A stretch of 64,000 bases of DNA from Triparma columacea (GCA_030267965.1 BRYA01000075.1:1-64000); one strand, 5' to 3'; shown: positions 8,909 through 19,548, numbered from the stretch's first letter. Notes: generated by a model not told the origin, from the sequence alone. Program-made: numbers and translations.

Positions 8909-11023
8909 ATGGCCTCCGGTAGCCTAACCCCTAATATTATCGCCGGTTTTGCATCGTTGAGAAGTGGTCTTAGATCTCCCGACGCTCTTGATTCCGCAAA
9001 CACCAAGGTGGACACCTTGGTGGGCATGCTTGTCGAGGAGATAAGACTGCTCAGAGAGGAGATCAGGAAGTTGAAAGCGGGGGGCAGCCTCCCGGTGGCA
9101 CAAGATAACGATGAGGAGATTACACCTGCAATTGTTCCAAGTGAGAAAGATCGAGAGGTGATGGTAAAATTGCGCCGAGTGTCCCTCGCGATTGGTGAAC
9201 CACTCTACGATACTTCAGGGAAGCCACTTCCAGGCTTTCTCAAGTCGAAGGCGATTAGTGATGTCATAGCTGCAATCGACTTAGCGGCGCTCGCTGAGTC
9301 TTACGTGGATACAATCAAGATGAGCTCTGGAGCAATACAGCGAGAGATGGAGAACTGGTTCGATGCGAACTTTCTGACATGGAGAGAGGAATCGGGATCA
9401 TTGAATGTGAAGAAAAATGTTAGGACATTCGTGGTCGAGCTTGCGATCAAGTTACGTCCGATGGTCAAGATGTTCAGGATTGGCTTGGGGATGAGGTTGT
9501 TCACTGTTGCAGCGTCATGTTACGCCGACATGGCAACGGATGTGTTGGTGACGATTGCATTCTTTAGGACTGCTGGACAAGAGGGTTGGGGAATGGCTTC
9601 CTTGACTTGTGTGTCTGTGGGGATTGGATTTCAGGCTTTATTTGCGTGGTTGCAGTACCGGGGACTGGGGTTTAGGAAGTGGGGACCAATGATTTTGTCT
9701 GCATTCTTGGGTGTCCTACCGATCATTGAAGCGTGGTCTGTGTTTCGGGGTGCTGAACAAGCTGAGGGTATGATGTTTGACCCTCGTATCATGCTCGCCG
9801 TTACCAAGGGTTGTGAAGTTGTATTGGAGTCGCTCCCCGAGTCGATCATTCAGGCCATCTCCATGCTGTCAAGCAACCTTGAAGACCTTTCTCTCATCAA
9901 CTACTTCGGCATCACTTCTTCGATTGTTGCAACTGGGATGATCTACACTGATGCAAATATTGGTCTTGCTCGCACTCTGTTTGTTGGTGCACCTAAGAAT
10001 CCTGCCTTTGGCTGGCTTCCGATAGATAAGACGGCCTTCAAGAAGTGTTTCGGTGGCTTCTTCCTCTTCACCATGACGTTCTTTACATGTAACGTTTTCG
10101 CAATCGCTCTCGCAATCCTCAAGTTTGGAGGTAGCTTCATACTATACGGTATCCTTACCGAGATCGCCGCAGTTATGCTCTTCAAGCACTTCGTGGACGG
10201 CGAGCTTTTCGCTTTCTCCCTTTCTGCGAAACCTTCAAAAGTTGACTATGTTCTGGGCCCAATCATAACATTTGCCTATCATATGGTCACGTTTGTCGGG
10301 CCCAACACATTGTCCGTAGCTCCATGCGAGTTGGGCCCACACGTCACTTCGACGCTCATTATTTGGCGAATGATAACAAGTTCCGTACTTGTTGTTCTAA
10401 CCCTCCCAGGCCTCGTCACCGATGGAACGTTGCCGTGGCTGTCAGTCACGGGTGGAATGGGACTGCATTTCTCGTGCTTAGTCGTGAGCTGGATTGGAGC
10501 AGCGACATTCTTCGGTAATATGGCAGAGGACTTTGACTTTGAGAGGTGGAGGTGGTGGAGGAGGCAGACAGGGAAGCAGCACTTTGAAGAAATGCGGGAT
10601 GCGAAGGAGGTTTGGTTTGCCAACTGCGAGACAAAAGACGAGGAGATGGCCAGGCGGTGTATGAAGCTCAATCCCCTCTACTTGCCCATGGACTGCATAA
10701 AGTCATGGATCTGCAACGACCTCGTCTCAAAGTATGGGCTGGCGAATGATGACACTGAAAACGACAAAAACGAGGACGTTACCCCCCCCCACTTCCTTAC
10801 TTCTGACTTCCACGACCGCATGATTGTAATATTCTCTTGGTGGGGTAACGAAGACGCTCTCACCTCCGTCCGCACTGCACTCTCCTCCCTCCCCACCTTC
10901 ATCCCCCCCATCATAACCTCGCAAAGGAGTAAGATCACGAAACAACGGTCGAATACCGGCAAAGTTGCCCCAGAAGCTATTCATCATGGCCAGGACAGTG
11001 ATCGGTTGGAGAATCAAAAATGA
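8909..11023 (+). CDS. XKR-like multi-pass membrane protein
   Basis: This intronless gene encodes 704 residues. The N-terminus carries a short predicted coiled coil (about residues 25-60, with LVEEIRLLREEIRKLK), then a soluble region to about 185. The membrane module from about 188 to 560 is homologous to those of the divergent giant gene next door: YADMATDVLVTIAFF sits at about residue 205 and VLESLPESIIQ at about 305-315, with the same spacing of about 100 residues. The E-x-x-P-x-x-x-x-Q pattern recalls the XK-related scramblase family. There is no START unit here. The head-to-head placement suggests that one module family has expanded at this chromosome end. The C-terminal tail (about 560-704) is polar and basic. 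Lipid-scrambling activity is inferred only from this motif resemblance. Confidence 0.75.
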   Translation: MASGSLTPNIIAGFASLRSGLRSPDALDSANTKVDTLVGMLVEEIRLLREEIRKLKAGGSLPVAQDNDEEITPAIVPSEKDREVMVKLRRVSLAIGEPLYDTSGKPLPGFLKSKAISDVIAAIDLAALAESYVDTIKMSSGAIQREMENWFDANFLTWREESGSLNVKKNVRTFVVELAIKLRPMVKMFRIGLGMRLFTVAASCYADMATDVLVTIAFFRTAGQEGWGMASLTCVSVGIGFQALFAWLQYRGLGFRKWGPMILSAFLGVLPIIEAWSVFRGAEQAEGMMFDPRIMLAVTKGCEVVLESLPESIIQAISMLSSNLEDLSLINYFGITSSIVATGMIYTDANIGLARTLFVGAPKNPAFGWLPIDKTAFKKCFGGFFLFTMTFFTCNVFAIALAILKFGGSFILYGILTEIAAVMLFKHFVDGELFAFSLSAKPSKVDYVLGPIITFAYHMVTFVGPNTLSVAPCELGPHVTSTLIIWRMITSSVLVVLTLPGLVTDGTLPWLSVTGGMGLHFSCLVVSWIGAATFFGNMAEDFDFERWRWWRRQTGKQHFEEMRDAKEVWFANCETKDEEMARRCMKLNPLYLPMDCIKSWICNDLVSKYGLANDDTENDKNEDVTPPHFLTSDFHDRMIVIFSWWGNEDALTSVRTALSSLPTFIPPIITSQRSKITKQRSNTGKVAPEAIHHGQDSDRLENQK

Positions 11024-11465
11024 GCCAAAATGAAGATAAATAAAATAAAATTACAGGCACTACACGAAAACTTTTTTCCATTTTACTTATCCCATAAAAA
11101 CACTATTGGCAATCTTAGGCCACTTACGCAAAATGGAATTCCTCCATTCACCACAACAAAAATCCCCCCCCACCCATGAAATCCCTCCCTGTCATTTCCA
11201 ATCACGCAAAGCAGCAAACGCCGTCTCACAACACCCTTCAGATCCCGGCAAAGTCAACCCCTCCTAAGAAGCGACTCCGCACTAAATAAAAACTTTCAAA
11301 CGTTGTAGCACCATGAAACCCAACTCAGTGATGTCACTGCTTCAAACCACAGCCAACCCCAATGGTTTTGCCTGGTCAGACCTTCCATCATTCCATAATT
11401 TTCATCTTCACTCTACTTCACTCTACTCCCGCAACCTAAATAGTACCCCTTCAAACGTAAATTTA
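11024..11465. other. Intergenic spacer
   Basis: About 440 bases lie between the XKR-like gene and the thioredoxin-like gene. The first part is AT-rich and contains AATAAA-like strings (about 11038-11050) that could serve in 3' processing of the upstream gene. An in-frame upstream ATG at 11313 would extend the next protein by 51 residues, but it precedes rather than forms the signal peptide, so I treat that stretch as 5' leader. Confidence 0.5.
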
Positions 11466-12253
11466 ATGAAGTCTCTCGCGTGGATACTTTTCCTTCTCGC
11501 GTTCCTACCCACAACCCCATTCTCCCTTCCACCAGTCAGCCGAAATAGGGTGCCCTCTTCGACTTCAGTTTTTCCACCTTCAACGTCCAATTTTCTGAGT
11601 CTTCACGCGACTGCCGAGGTTCAACATGCCAACCCGGCCCAGGTGAAGAGGGTAACTACGATTGAGGCGTTTCGAGAGGAACTTGTTTTGAGTCGGGCTG
11701 AGAATAAGCTTCTAGTTGTGAAGTTTTTCGCTCCCTGGTGCAAGTCTTGCGCGAAGATCAATCTTCCATTCGAAAAAATGAGTCAGGTAAGCGCGGTGAA
11801 TTACTCTAATTTCGCAGATATTTCCATTTGGAGGCTTTCTAATAGAGAAAGCGGATAGCTGACTCGTCCTCTTTCTCTACCAATCCTCTTACCCTACGCA
11901 CCCCCCTCTCCCACCCACCTTAGATGCACCTCAATACCAACTTTATCCAGGTCCCGGTGACCCCGACAAATGCTGACCTCCACCACGGTCTCGGGGTCCC
12001 TTCCCTCCCCTTTGCTCATGTTTACCACCCAACTGCTGGGTTGGTTGAGGAGCGCAGGATTACAAGAGCCAGGTTCAGGGAGTTCGAGAAGGACTTGGGG
12101 AACTACGTAATTGGGAGCTGCGACGTTAGTTACGGCGATGAGGTGGCGGAGAGTGATGAGGATGTGAGGTCCAAGGTAGAGAATGCGAATGAGGTGACTG
12201 CTGGGCGGGTAGTGCGGGACTTTTTAAAGCGCAAGGTCTCGGGTGGGGGTTGA
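11466..12253 (+). CDS. Plastid-targeted thioredoxin-like protein
   Basis: Exon 1 is 11466-11786 and exon 2 is 11924-12253, joined in phase 0 (216 residues from this start). The start is set at MKSLAWILFLLAFLPTTPF, a signal peptide followed by F at the predicted cleavage point, as in secondary-plastid bipartite presequences. The thioredoxin fold is clear: VVKFFAPWCKSCAKI holds the active-site CxxC, and GVPSLPFAHVYH in exon 2 supplies the cis-proline loop. The spacing between them is normal only after splicing, which supports the intron. The C-terminal extension is acidic then basic. Role: thiol-disulfide exchange, probably in the plastid stroma or lumen. The upstream ATG at 11313 is an alternative start. 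Confidence 0.85.
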
Positions 12254-12453
12254 TGTGGTGATTGTATTGCGACGAATGTGATGTGTGAATTGTGTATCGA
12301 TAATGAGTTAACGTGTAAGATAACGAAGACAGCTAAGTGGAAAGGAGGGAGGGGATAGAAAAGAAACCATACCAAGGGCAGCCAACGAAAGACTGTCTCT
12401 TGCAATGTGTGGTTAAATATTTGTAGTTTGAGAAACAATGAGCATTTTTGCTT

Positions 12454-14108
12454 TCACTTTTTGATGCTCCGCAGAGTTTCGACCACCCTCTCAATCTCCT
12501 CTTCTGTGTTGAAGTAATGTGGGCTGATTCTGAGCAGTCTGGGATGGAGAGGGAGGAGCGAATGTAGAGGAGCGAAGTGATGACGTTAGAAATGGATAAA
12601 TTGCCGGGGGAGCGAAACGGTGGCATCGACACACTTTGACCCCCGCCCCTCACCTCTCCGGAAGATCCCTCTCCCTTGCATCGTGGAGTGTGCTTGACGT
12701 TCCGGTGGCGCTTATGCTTATCCCCAACCCCGCCATCATTTCCACCGCCCTGTCAGCCCCTCCGATGGGCGAGGCGTCAAACGAACATATCCCGCTGAGC
12801 TCCTTGAGCTCCCCATCCCTCACGTCCATGCACTTCATCCCGAGTTCGCTCTCGACCATTTTCCTTGTCATGTCTGCTAGCCCCCTTACCCTCTCCCTGA
12901 TGTTCCCGACACCGATCTCCTGAGCAACCTCGACGGCCTTACCAAAGGCGAGCTTGTTGGCGACGCTCCCCTCCCAGAATTCGTACCTTTTCGCGCTCTT
13001 GTCAACCTCGTACGTCCACCTGGAGGAAGGGTCCAATATCCAAGTGGCGCCTCGTAGATCGAGGTGTGACGGTTCGAGGAGAGTAGCGGTGGGATTGACG
13101 AAGAGGAATCCGACCCCTCGAGGGCCTCTGTGATTGTTGCCGTGGCGTTGGGGTTGCGTTGGGGGGTAAGTTTGGGTTTTCTAAAAAGGAATAAAATCCG
13201 CCCTCCCCCACTCCCAACCCACCTCAACCACTTTCTACTAGTCCCCGCCATCAAATCAACCTTCAACTTCTTCACATCCAGCTCCACCTGCCCCACAGTC
13301 TGGCAAGCGTCCAGCAGGAAAAGCGGCGGGTCCTCTAGTCCCTTTATCATCTTCCCTATACCCTCTGCATTATTGATAAGTCCTCCATTGGTCGGCGCGT
13401 GAGTTAGCACCACAGCCGCCACCTTCCTGCCTGGCTTGGAGAGTTCAAACGCTAGCCTCTCCATATCGACGCCGCCCATGTCGGTGTTGGGGAGGAAGAC
13501 GGGATCGAGGGCGAGCTTGTCGCGGGAGTGCTTCATTATCGCGATGGCGTTGCTGGCGTACTCTGCGCTCGAGCAGCTGCAGTCGGATTGTTGGGGGCCA
13601 AGGGTGGGAATGGGGGTAAGATGGGAGGTTGGTTGCTTCTATTAGCTTCGACACCTTCCGCGCCCCTCCCTCCCCGCTCATAACCCCACCGCCTCCCTCA
13701 CCTGATAATGACGCTATCCTCGTCCAACGGTATCGAGTGTATGCCGTGTGTGAAGGAGCTTGTGCTGGAGTCGTGCAGCGCCACGCTCCCAGCCGGCGCG
13801 TTCACCAGCCTCTCCAGGCTCCTGTACGTGCTCCCCAGCCTGTCAGCGGCAGAGTCGGCGGCGGCGTAGCCTCCGACGGAGAGCTCGGAGTGCAGGTGGG
13901 AGGTGAGGGTGGAGATTACTGAATCGGGGGAGGGGCAGGCTCCAGCTGCATTGCAGTGGAGGTGGTTCGACGAGAGGGCCCCGGACATGGACGAGCGGAC
14001 AGATTGTATACGATCCGTGGTCCAGTAATCGGAGGGGATGGAGAGAGGTTGAATGTGGGGGAGGAGAAGGAGGAGTGAGGCAATGAGTTTAAACCTTGTA
14101 TGAGACAT
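12454..14108 (-). CDS. Class V PLP-dependent aminotransferase / lyase
   Basis: Four exons (14108-13702, 13576-13223, 13127-12654, 12538-12454) encode 439 residues, and all three introns are phase 2 after AG. The fold is that of the NifS/selenocysteine lyase/EgtE-like class V family. GGYAAADSAADRL is the conserved N-terminal block, LDACQTVGQVELDV holds the cofactor-facing Asp and Gln, and TSRKWLRGPRGVGFLFV (formed across the second junction) carries the PLP-binding lysine. LLRISPHYFNTEEEIERVV closes the small domain. The N-terminus begins with a hydrophobic signal (MSHTRFKLIASLLLLL). The TSRK-x-LRGPRG form is closer to C-S lyases and EgtE-type enzymes than to Fe-S desulfurases. The exact substrate is not evident. 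Confidence 0.88.
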
Positions 14109-14454
14109 GTTGAGGGGCGTAGAAGTGTATGGTAGAGCGTTGATGGATAAATATTGACTGGTAAGAAGGAGTAAAAACTAGCGTAACGAGTTTCCAACAG
14201 GGTTATCAGTAGATTTGAGGAGAGGAGGGGGGTTCAGGGTTGTAAAAATTGGGGTTGGTTCGCTAGGGGTCTTCTTAATTGGAGCGAAGGTTATTAGTTA
14301 CTCAGGAAACGCTATTGAATGGTTCTGGGCACCTTCTGGATTTCAGAGGATAGATCTGGTTCTGGTTTGTTTGGGGACACTGCCGAGAAAAACCATCTAT
14401 CATATCTCTTCCATGAAAATGAACCTCTAGTCGTGCGTTTCGTTGTAAAAAATA
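14109..14454. other. Intergenic spacer between minus-strand genes
   Basis: About 346 bases lie upstream of the class V PLP enzyme and downstream of the DUF4336 gene. No credible coding sequence is present. It probably contains the promoter of the PLP enzyme gene and the 3' end of the DUF4336 gene; an AATATT/AATAAT-rich patch near 14450 is close to the latter's stop. Confidence 0.5.
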
Positions 14455-16405
14455 TTAAAGTTTCAGTCTCTCGATATTCCTGGCCTCTTCCCCGTCGCAT
14501 ACCTTGCTCTCCTCCACAATGCCAAGTTTGGTAAGTCTGTCGCTAGCCTTTTGAAGTAGTTCCAGGTCCTCAGTCATGACTCTGTTCCTCCCACCTTTCT
14601 CCCCCCCCTTCAGTACATCGAACGCTCTAAGGAATTCCTCCGGCCCTGCCTTAACGTCGTTATTGTAGTGCGCTCCAATGACTCTAACAAAGTCCCACTT
14701 CGCCACATCCTCCGCCCACGCTAATACGGCCTCTGGATCCCTGTCGAATATAAGCTTCGAAAGGATGGGTGGAACGAACAACTTCCCATCGCCGAAGGAG
14801 GCGAAATTGGACTCGTCACCGGGCAACCAACTCCAGGGGTAGAGATTCGCTGGCACGGCATCTGATCCCAGACCCCTGTGTTGAAAGGTCGAGATAGTTT
14901 GGGGTTAGCAGAGTTATACCCTCGGGGCACCACTAACTTGTTTTGCGTTCTCCCTTTTTTAAAGTTCCCTATATAATTACCCCCTCACCTCATTTCCTTT
15001 GGTGTATTATTGGCGTCTATAACCGCCTTAATAAAGCCCTTAACCTTAATTTTACCAGGATAAAAGCACAGTCCAAAAAGCGTCATCCTCCTCCACCCTT
15101 TCCTCCACGTACTAGGCGTATCGTCTACTACCTCTGAACCATCATCCCTAATTAACAGTTTGAGAAGAAGGGGGGAGAAGGGGGGGTGGGTTAGTTTTTA
15201 CAACCCCTGCTGTTTAATGCTCGTGTTGTTATATCTCAGTCTGAGTCTCGTAAGTCATCCCCCCCCATCTAAACCCTTCCCTCCCCCTCTTCCTTCTCTC
15301 CCCTTTTAATATTATCCCCCTCCCCCCCCCCACCTCCCCCTTACCTTGCGTGATATAACAGCGGTCGTCTATCAACCATAATAATATCCGGTGGCTCCTC
15401 CGTAACACTCGCAACCGAGTCCGTTAAAACAACCGTCCTCGTCCTCCCTTCATATACCGCACCCTCAGCGTACGTGCCTACGGACTTAAATTTTAAAGGA
15501 CCGAGAGTCTTTATTAAGAGACCACCGGTTGAGGGGATTATACCGGAAGTTGGTAGTGGGGTTATATCACGTGATACTACACCGGTCTCACGGAGACCGA
15601 GGGGGAGGGGGAATGTCCACTGACCTTTAACATATAGACATGTAGCTTTCGGGAATTTCTGTGTGAATGGACCTAGTGAACCACGGTGTTCTACCGCTGT
15701 GCTTGTTAGTATAACGTTCTTAACGGGACCGTGGACTTCTTCGAGAGAGTGGAGCTGGGATACGCTTTCAGGGGTAGGCTGGATGGGGTTTATTACATTT
15801 AGACCACCTCCTGGTATCTTTATTATGGTGGAACGGATGGGGACGTTTACGTTTACTATGCCCAACTGCTGGTCCTGGGTCCAGATCTCGCCTGGGACGA
15901 CGGTGTGGAGGAGTGTGGGACGCTTCCCTAAGGAGGGGGGGGAGAAGTAAGGAGAGGGTGAGGATAGGGTGAGTATAGGGTTAGGATAAATGAGTGGTTC
16001 ATTATATCATGCATTATAACCATGCCTGTATCACTACTCCTGTCTAAATCTAATAAATAGTTAATCAGTGCATGTAGTTAGTGTCTCACCTGTAATGGTT
16101 GATGTCAGGGGGAGGAGTGATGAGCCAGCCAGTGACTGCGGAGCGAATTGTTGTGATTGCGATATTGTGAACGCATTGTATTCGATAGCGTTGATGAGTT
16201 TAGTTTGTGATTGTGGATAAATGGTTGAAAATGAGGGAGATGTGTTGGGAGATGTGTCGGGAGATGGCGATAGTGGTGGACTAATTGTTGTTATAACTGA
16301 TGTTGTTATACTAGAGATAAAGGATGGTCTACTAAATTGGAGTGTATTGACGTATGAGGTGAATGTAATGAGTAGTATAGTTTGTAGAAGCGTTAAATTC
16401 ATCAT
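14455..16405 (-). CDS. DUF4336-family protein, probably plastid
   Basis: Three exons (16405-16090, 15927-15345, 14875-14455) encode 439 residues. Exon 1 gives a signal peptide (MMNLTLLQTILLITFTSYV) and a Ser/Thr-rich linker. Exon 2 starts GKRPTLLHTVVPGEIWTQDQ and runs through VPIRSTIIKIPGGGLNVINP, HGPVKNVILTSTAVEH and KGQWTFPLPLG, a series I recognise as DUF4336, a beta-lactamase-fold-related family frequent in cyanobacteria and algae. Exon 3 completes it with NLYPWSWLPGDESNF and VIGAHYNNDVKAGPEEF. The metal-binding HxHxDH motif of true metallo-beta-lactamases is not apparent. Function is unknown. Both junctions restore continuous family motifs, so the model is secure. Confidence 0.85.
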
Positions 16406-16753
16406 AACCTAAGCCTATTTTTCAGCCACTTCAGCACTCTCTGCTTCCAGCTCAAGTTGAGACTCTTAAAAAAGACTCTTAAAGAGATTCACACTCTTCA
16501 TCGTCGGATAAAAGGCCGCACATGCCGCACATGCCGCATACGCCGCAATGCTGCATATGTGTCTCTCTTGTAGCGCTCACAGCCATTACTAAGTAGCATT
16601 CTATTAGAGGGAAATGCCTTTCCATGGCGGCCTTTCCAGGCGAGGTGGTTTTGAAGAGGAAAAAGTGAGGATGGTCAGAATTTGCCTCTTGTAATCTCTC
16701 CCAATCTCTCAATTCCACCGTATCGAATGGCATTTGTATATAATCTGCATCGT
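16406..16753. promoter_or_regulatory. Divergent promoter region
   Basis: The 348-bp gap between two head-to-head genes must contain both promoters. It includes a short run of 9-bp reiterations around ATGCCGCAC (about 16515-16555). An antisense reading frame through this repeat is not convincing as a gene. No clear TATA box position was fixed. Confidence 0.4.
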
Positions 16754-18070
16754 ATGTACTCCTTAGTAGTTCTAATATTAGTCTTAATAAGCTGTGTAGA
16801 GAATGAAGCATTCCTCAATACCAACCCCGTGCAATTCTGTCTCCCTTTATATCACTCAAATTACCCTAAGAAATGTATAACAACTTCTACGACAACAACT
16901 ATTACAACAACAACATACACAACTACTACATACATTAGAGATACTACAAAACACAAAAATAAATACAAAACACACACATCCTGCTTGTCATCCCTACATG
17001 CTTCCTCCTCCTCCTCATCATCCTCACCATCAAACTCCTCCTTACCATCAAACTCAAATCTCGAATCTCCCCTTCCCTCAACCCCCCCCTCAACCCCCCC
17101 CCCAACCCCTGGTCCTCCCATAGTTCCTCCCTCCCCCTCGTCCTTAATGTTATGTTACCTCCCCCCTCTCTCCGCTTGGAATTCAGTAAACCGTCTCCGT
17201 TATCTCTGTAACGATAAAACCCTGCCGTTAATACCGCCGTGTCTAAGAGTCGCACACCCGTGCCCGTTCGGGGAAATCGGGGAAGGTATTGGAGAGACTG
17301 GAGGAGAGGGTTTTAATGTCAAGGTTACTGGGGTTAAAATCGCGAAACGAAGGTAAGATTGTGATAGGGGTAGGGGGGGGGGGGGGAATATGTTGAAGGG
17401 TATGGGAAAAAAAACGAGAACAAGACAAGTTACTCTACGTCGCTGGGGACGGTGTAGATGGGACACTTCGAAGCCTTTTCAAGTGTTTAACGGCTATCCT
17501 GGATGTGTGTATGTGCGAACATCTCAAAAAACCCTCAGCTTACTAACTTAACCCCCCCCTCAAACCCCCTCCTCCTTCTATCTCCCCTCCTCCCCCAGGG
17601 GTTACACCGTGTTATACTTGGAGGTAAATTCACTTGTAAAAGACAAGGTCCTAAACGTCCGTCGTTCCTTCATCGAAGGTGTTTCAGGTTTAAACACACC
17701 AGGAGGATCATCAGACAAACCTCCTTCCACCGGAGCTACTAAATCATCATCTACACAACAATTCGATACGTTCGTACCCAGTTTAATCCTTGGTCATTTC
17801 TCATGCTCCGAGGAAGCTGAGGTATACAGGTTATCAGTAGAATCAGAACTTGCTAGTCTAGGTGGTTTGACATTCTCACCTTCACATTTAGCGTTGTTAC
17901 ATAGAGATGCCTCCCACAAACCGTTTAAACGATTACAGGTTTTAGAGCTGGAGGGGGGGAGGAAGAGGTGGTTTGATATTGAGGGGGAGGAGGGGGAAAT
18001 GGAAGATATGCCACCGGATGTTGATAAAGGGACACAGAAAAAAAGAAAAAGGAAAACTTGGGGGAACTGA
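16754..18070 (+). CDS. Secreted or plastid protein with degenerate 2H-like domain
   Basis: Exons 16754-17352 and 17599-18070 join in phase 2 (356 residues). The chosen start gives a signal peptide MYSLVVLILVLISCVENEAF with AF at the likely cleavage point. Residues 45-130 are Thr-, Ser- and Pro-rich. From about 133 on, the pattern LPPLSAWNSVNRLRYLC, then LIPPCLRVAHPCPFGE, then (exon 2) FVPSLILGHF and LALLHRD follows the layout of 2H phosphoesterases (2'-5' RNA ligase-like). In active 2H enzymes the two motifs are PPHxxLxYPF and PHLTxGxF. Here the first His is Cys and the second His is Ser, so if the assignment is right the protein is probably catalytically dead. It is followed by a Lys/Arg-rich tail. 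Confidence 0.6.
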
Positions 18071-18396
18071 GGGATCTATACTTTGTATGTTGTTGTTGAA
18101 GATATGGTTTTCTTTTTTCAGGATTAAGAATAGGATTAGGACCACGGGTTGGTAGCGCGAGAATGTCAATTCCATATTTCTGCAACTAATTTTCCCCTCC
18201 TGCTTCCAAAGAATCCAACCAAGAAGAAACTTACTTTCTCGGAGGCAGGGAGGGAACAGAGCACAGAGATTTTGAGGTTGGTTCACGACACTTCTGCCTG
18301 CGTGAAGTACTTGAAAGGCTTGTGTTGATCACTTTTACGGCGTTATTTCCCGCTATAAACTTGCACTTGGGGTAGGTTCGCTAACTGCTCAAAACT
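18071..18396. other. Spacer before the MYND array
   Basis: About 326 bases. From about 18160 on it is recognisably the same 5' flank that precedes each later MYND gene, with sequence related to GAGAATG-AATTTCATATTTCTCCAAC and then a TATA-like element. The first part is 3' flank of the upstream gene. Confidence 0.6.
18354..18390 (+). promoter_or_regulatory. TATA-like and initiator-like element, MYND gene 1
   Basis: TATAAAC at 18354-18360 is followed by GGTAGGTTCGCT at about 18371-18382, 43 bases before the ATG. The pair is conserved in sequence, order and spacing upstream of all four array genes, which supports a core promoter with a very short 5' leader. This copy has about nine extra bases before the ATG. 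Confidence 0.6.
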
Positions 18397-19548
18397 ATGG
18401 AATCACAATCAGAGGTACCATCGTCACACAATTCATCAGAGACCACAACTGTGGTAGTATCTAGTTTGGACGATTTGACAGAAGGTCAGTATATGTGCTT
18501 GGAATGGGCTCGTGAGCAAGACTGGGATCGCATCAAGGGGTGTGCCAAGGAACATGGTCCTGAGGTTTTGTTAAGCGTCTGTAGGTTGAGGGAGCATGTT
18601 GATGAGGAATGGAAGATAGCTTCAGTCCTCACCGCCGCCTCACATTTCCAAAATGTTGAGGTGGTCAAGCTTGTCTTAGAGGCCGGCTTCGACAACAAGG
18701 AAGCCATGTACACGGCCGCACAAATATCAATCAATAATAGTGACAATTCAACAATCTTGAGATTGCTCTTAGAACATGGACTTGACCCTAATATGGACCC
18801 ACGAGTCGAAGGGTTGGCGGAAAGCATGTCCAACCTTTTGGTGCTTGCTGCTACTGTGGGACGCATTGATCAGGCCATAGCACTTCTCGATCACGGAGCA
18901 AATGTGAACAAGATATTCTTTGGCAATGATGGAGGTGTCGCTACACCACTTTCTTATACTATGCTTCATGGAACACACGACATATGCAGGCTGTTCCTCA
19001 CGCGCGGTGCTATCCCAACCACCAGCGACGTGGGTAATATGTTTCATCATTGCCTCTACGCGTGCAAAGGAAAAGTCCCTAACCTTAGTAGAGATGCCGC
19101 AATAAAGATCTTCGCAACATTCATTCATCTCGGAAAGCCCGATTCCGACGTAGTTAGAGACAAATTCAATTTATGCAATCCTTCCTATCACGATCCTACA
19201 ATCACGAACATCACGAAACATTACCTACAAGGCCGTCCCTTCTGTTGCTATGTTTGCGAGGCTCTAACTGCCACGTCACGCGACAAGCTCCTAATGTGTC
19301 CCTGTCGCAATGTCGCCTACTGCTCAAGGGAGTGCCAGCTCAAGCACTGGAAGGAGCACAAGGTGCTATGCACGGGACCGCTGAACGAAAAGGGGGAGAG
19401 TGAGGCAATGGTCAAGAAAAGATCAAAGACAGGGAAGGGAGCGGCGGCGGGAGGAGCGGATGTGGGAGTAGCGGAAGGAGCAGGTGGGACGGGGAAGAAT
19501 GGCAAGAAGGGGAAGAAGGGCAAGAATAGTAGGGGTAAGAAGAAGTGA
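18397..19548 (+). CDS. Ankyrin-repeat MYND zinc-finger protein 1
   Basis: Intronless, 383 residues. The N-terminus (MESQSEVPSSHNSSETT) is shared by the whole array. About residues 75-210 hold degenerate ankyrin repeats (NVEVVKLVLEAGFDNKEAM, TILRLLLEHGLDPN, GRIDQAIALLDHGANVN, HDICRLFLTRGAIPT). About 287-327 is a MYND finger: CYVCEAL, CPC, then YCSRECQLKHWKEHKVLC supplies the remaining Cys/His zinc ligands. The tail is Lys/Gly/Ala-rich low complexity ending GKNSRGKKK, probably nucleic-acid binding or nuclear. MYND fingers usually bind Pro-x-Leu peptides in partner proteins. This is the first of four paralogous units. Confidence 0.9.
   Translation: MESQSEVPSSHNSSETTTVVVSSLDDLTEGQYMCLEWAREQDWDRIKGCAKEHGPEVLLSVCRLREHVDEEWKIASVLTAASHFQNVEVVKLVLEAGFDNKEAMYTAAQISINNSDNSTILRLLLEHGLDPNMDPRVEGLAESMSNLLVLAATVGRIDQAIALLDHGANVNKIFFGNDGGVATPLSYTMLHGTHDICRLFLTRGAIPTTSDVGNMFHHCLYACKGKVPNLSRDAAIKIFATFIHLGKPDSDVVRDKFNLCNPSYHDPTITNITKHYLQGRPFCCYVCEALTATSRDKLLMCPCRNVAYCSRECQLKHWKEHKVLCTGPLNEKGESEAMVKKRSKTGKGAAAGGADVGVAEGAGGTGKNGKKGKKGKNSRGKKK

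Noticed and set aside
15950..15990. GGGTTAGG-like interstitial telomere motifs
   Set aside because: Only one or two degenerate units inside an intron of the DUF4336 gene; the same applies to GGGTAAGGGTAAGGG near 40600 in the transporter intron. Too short to be interstitial telomeres.
16479..16811. 110-codon minus-strand frame with a CGVCGMCGMCG stretch
   Set aside because: Its cysteine repeats come from a short DNA reiteration, it overlaps the start of the 2H-like gene on the other strand, and it has no family resemblance.
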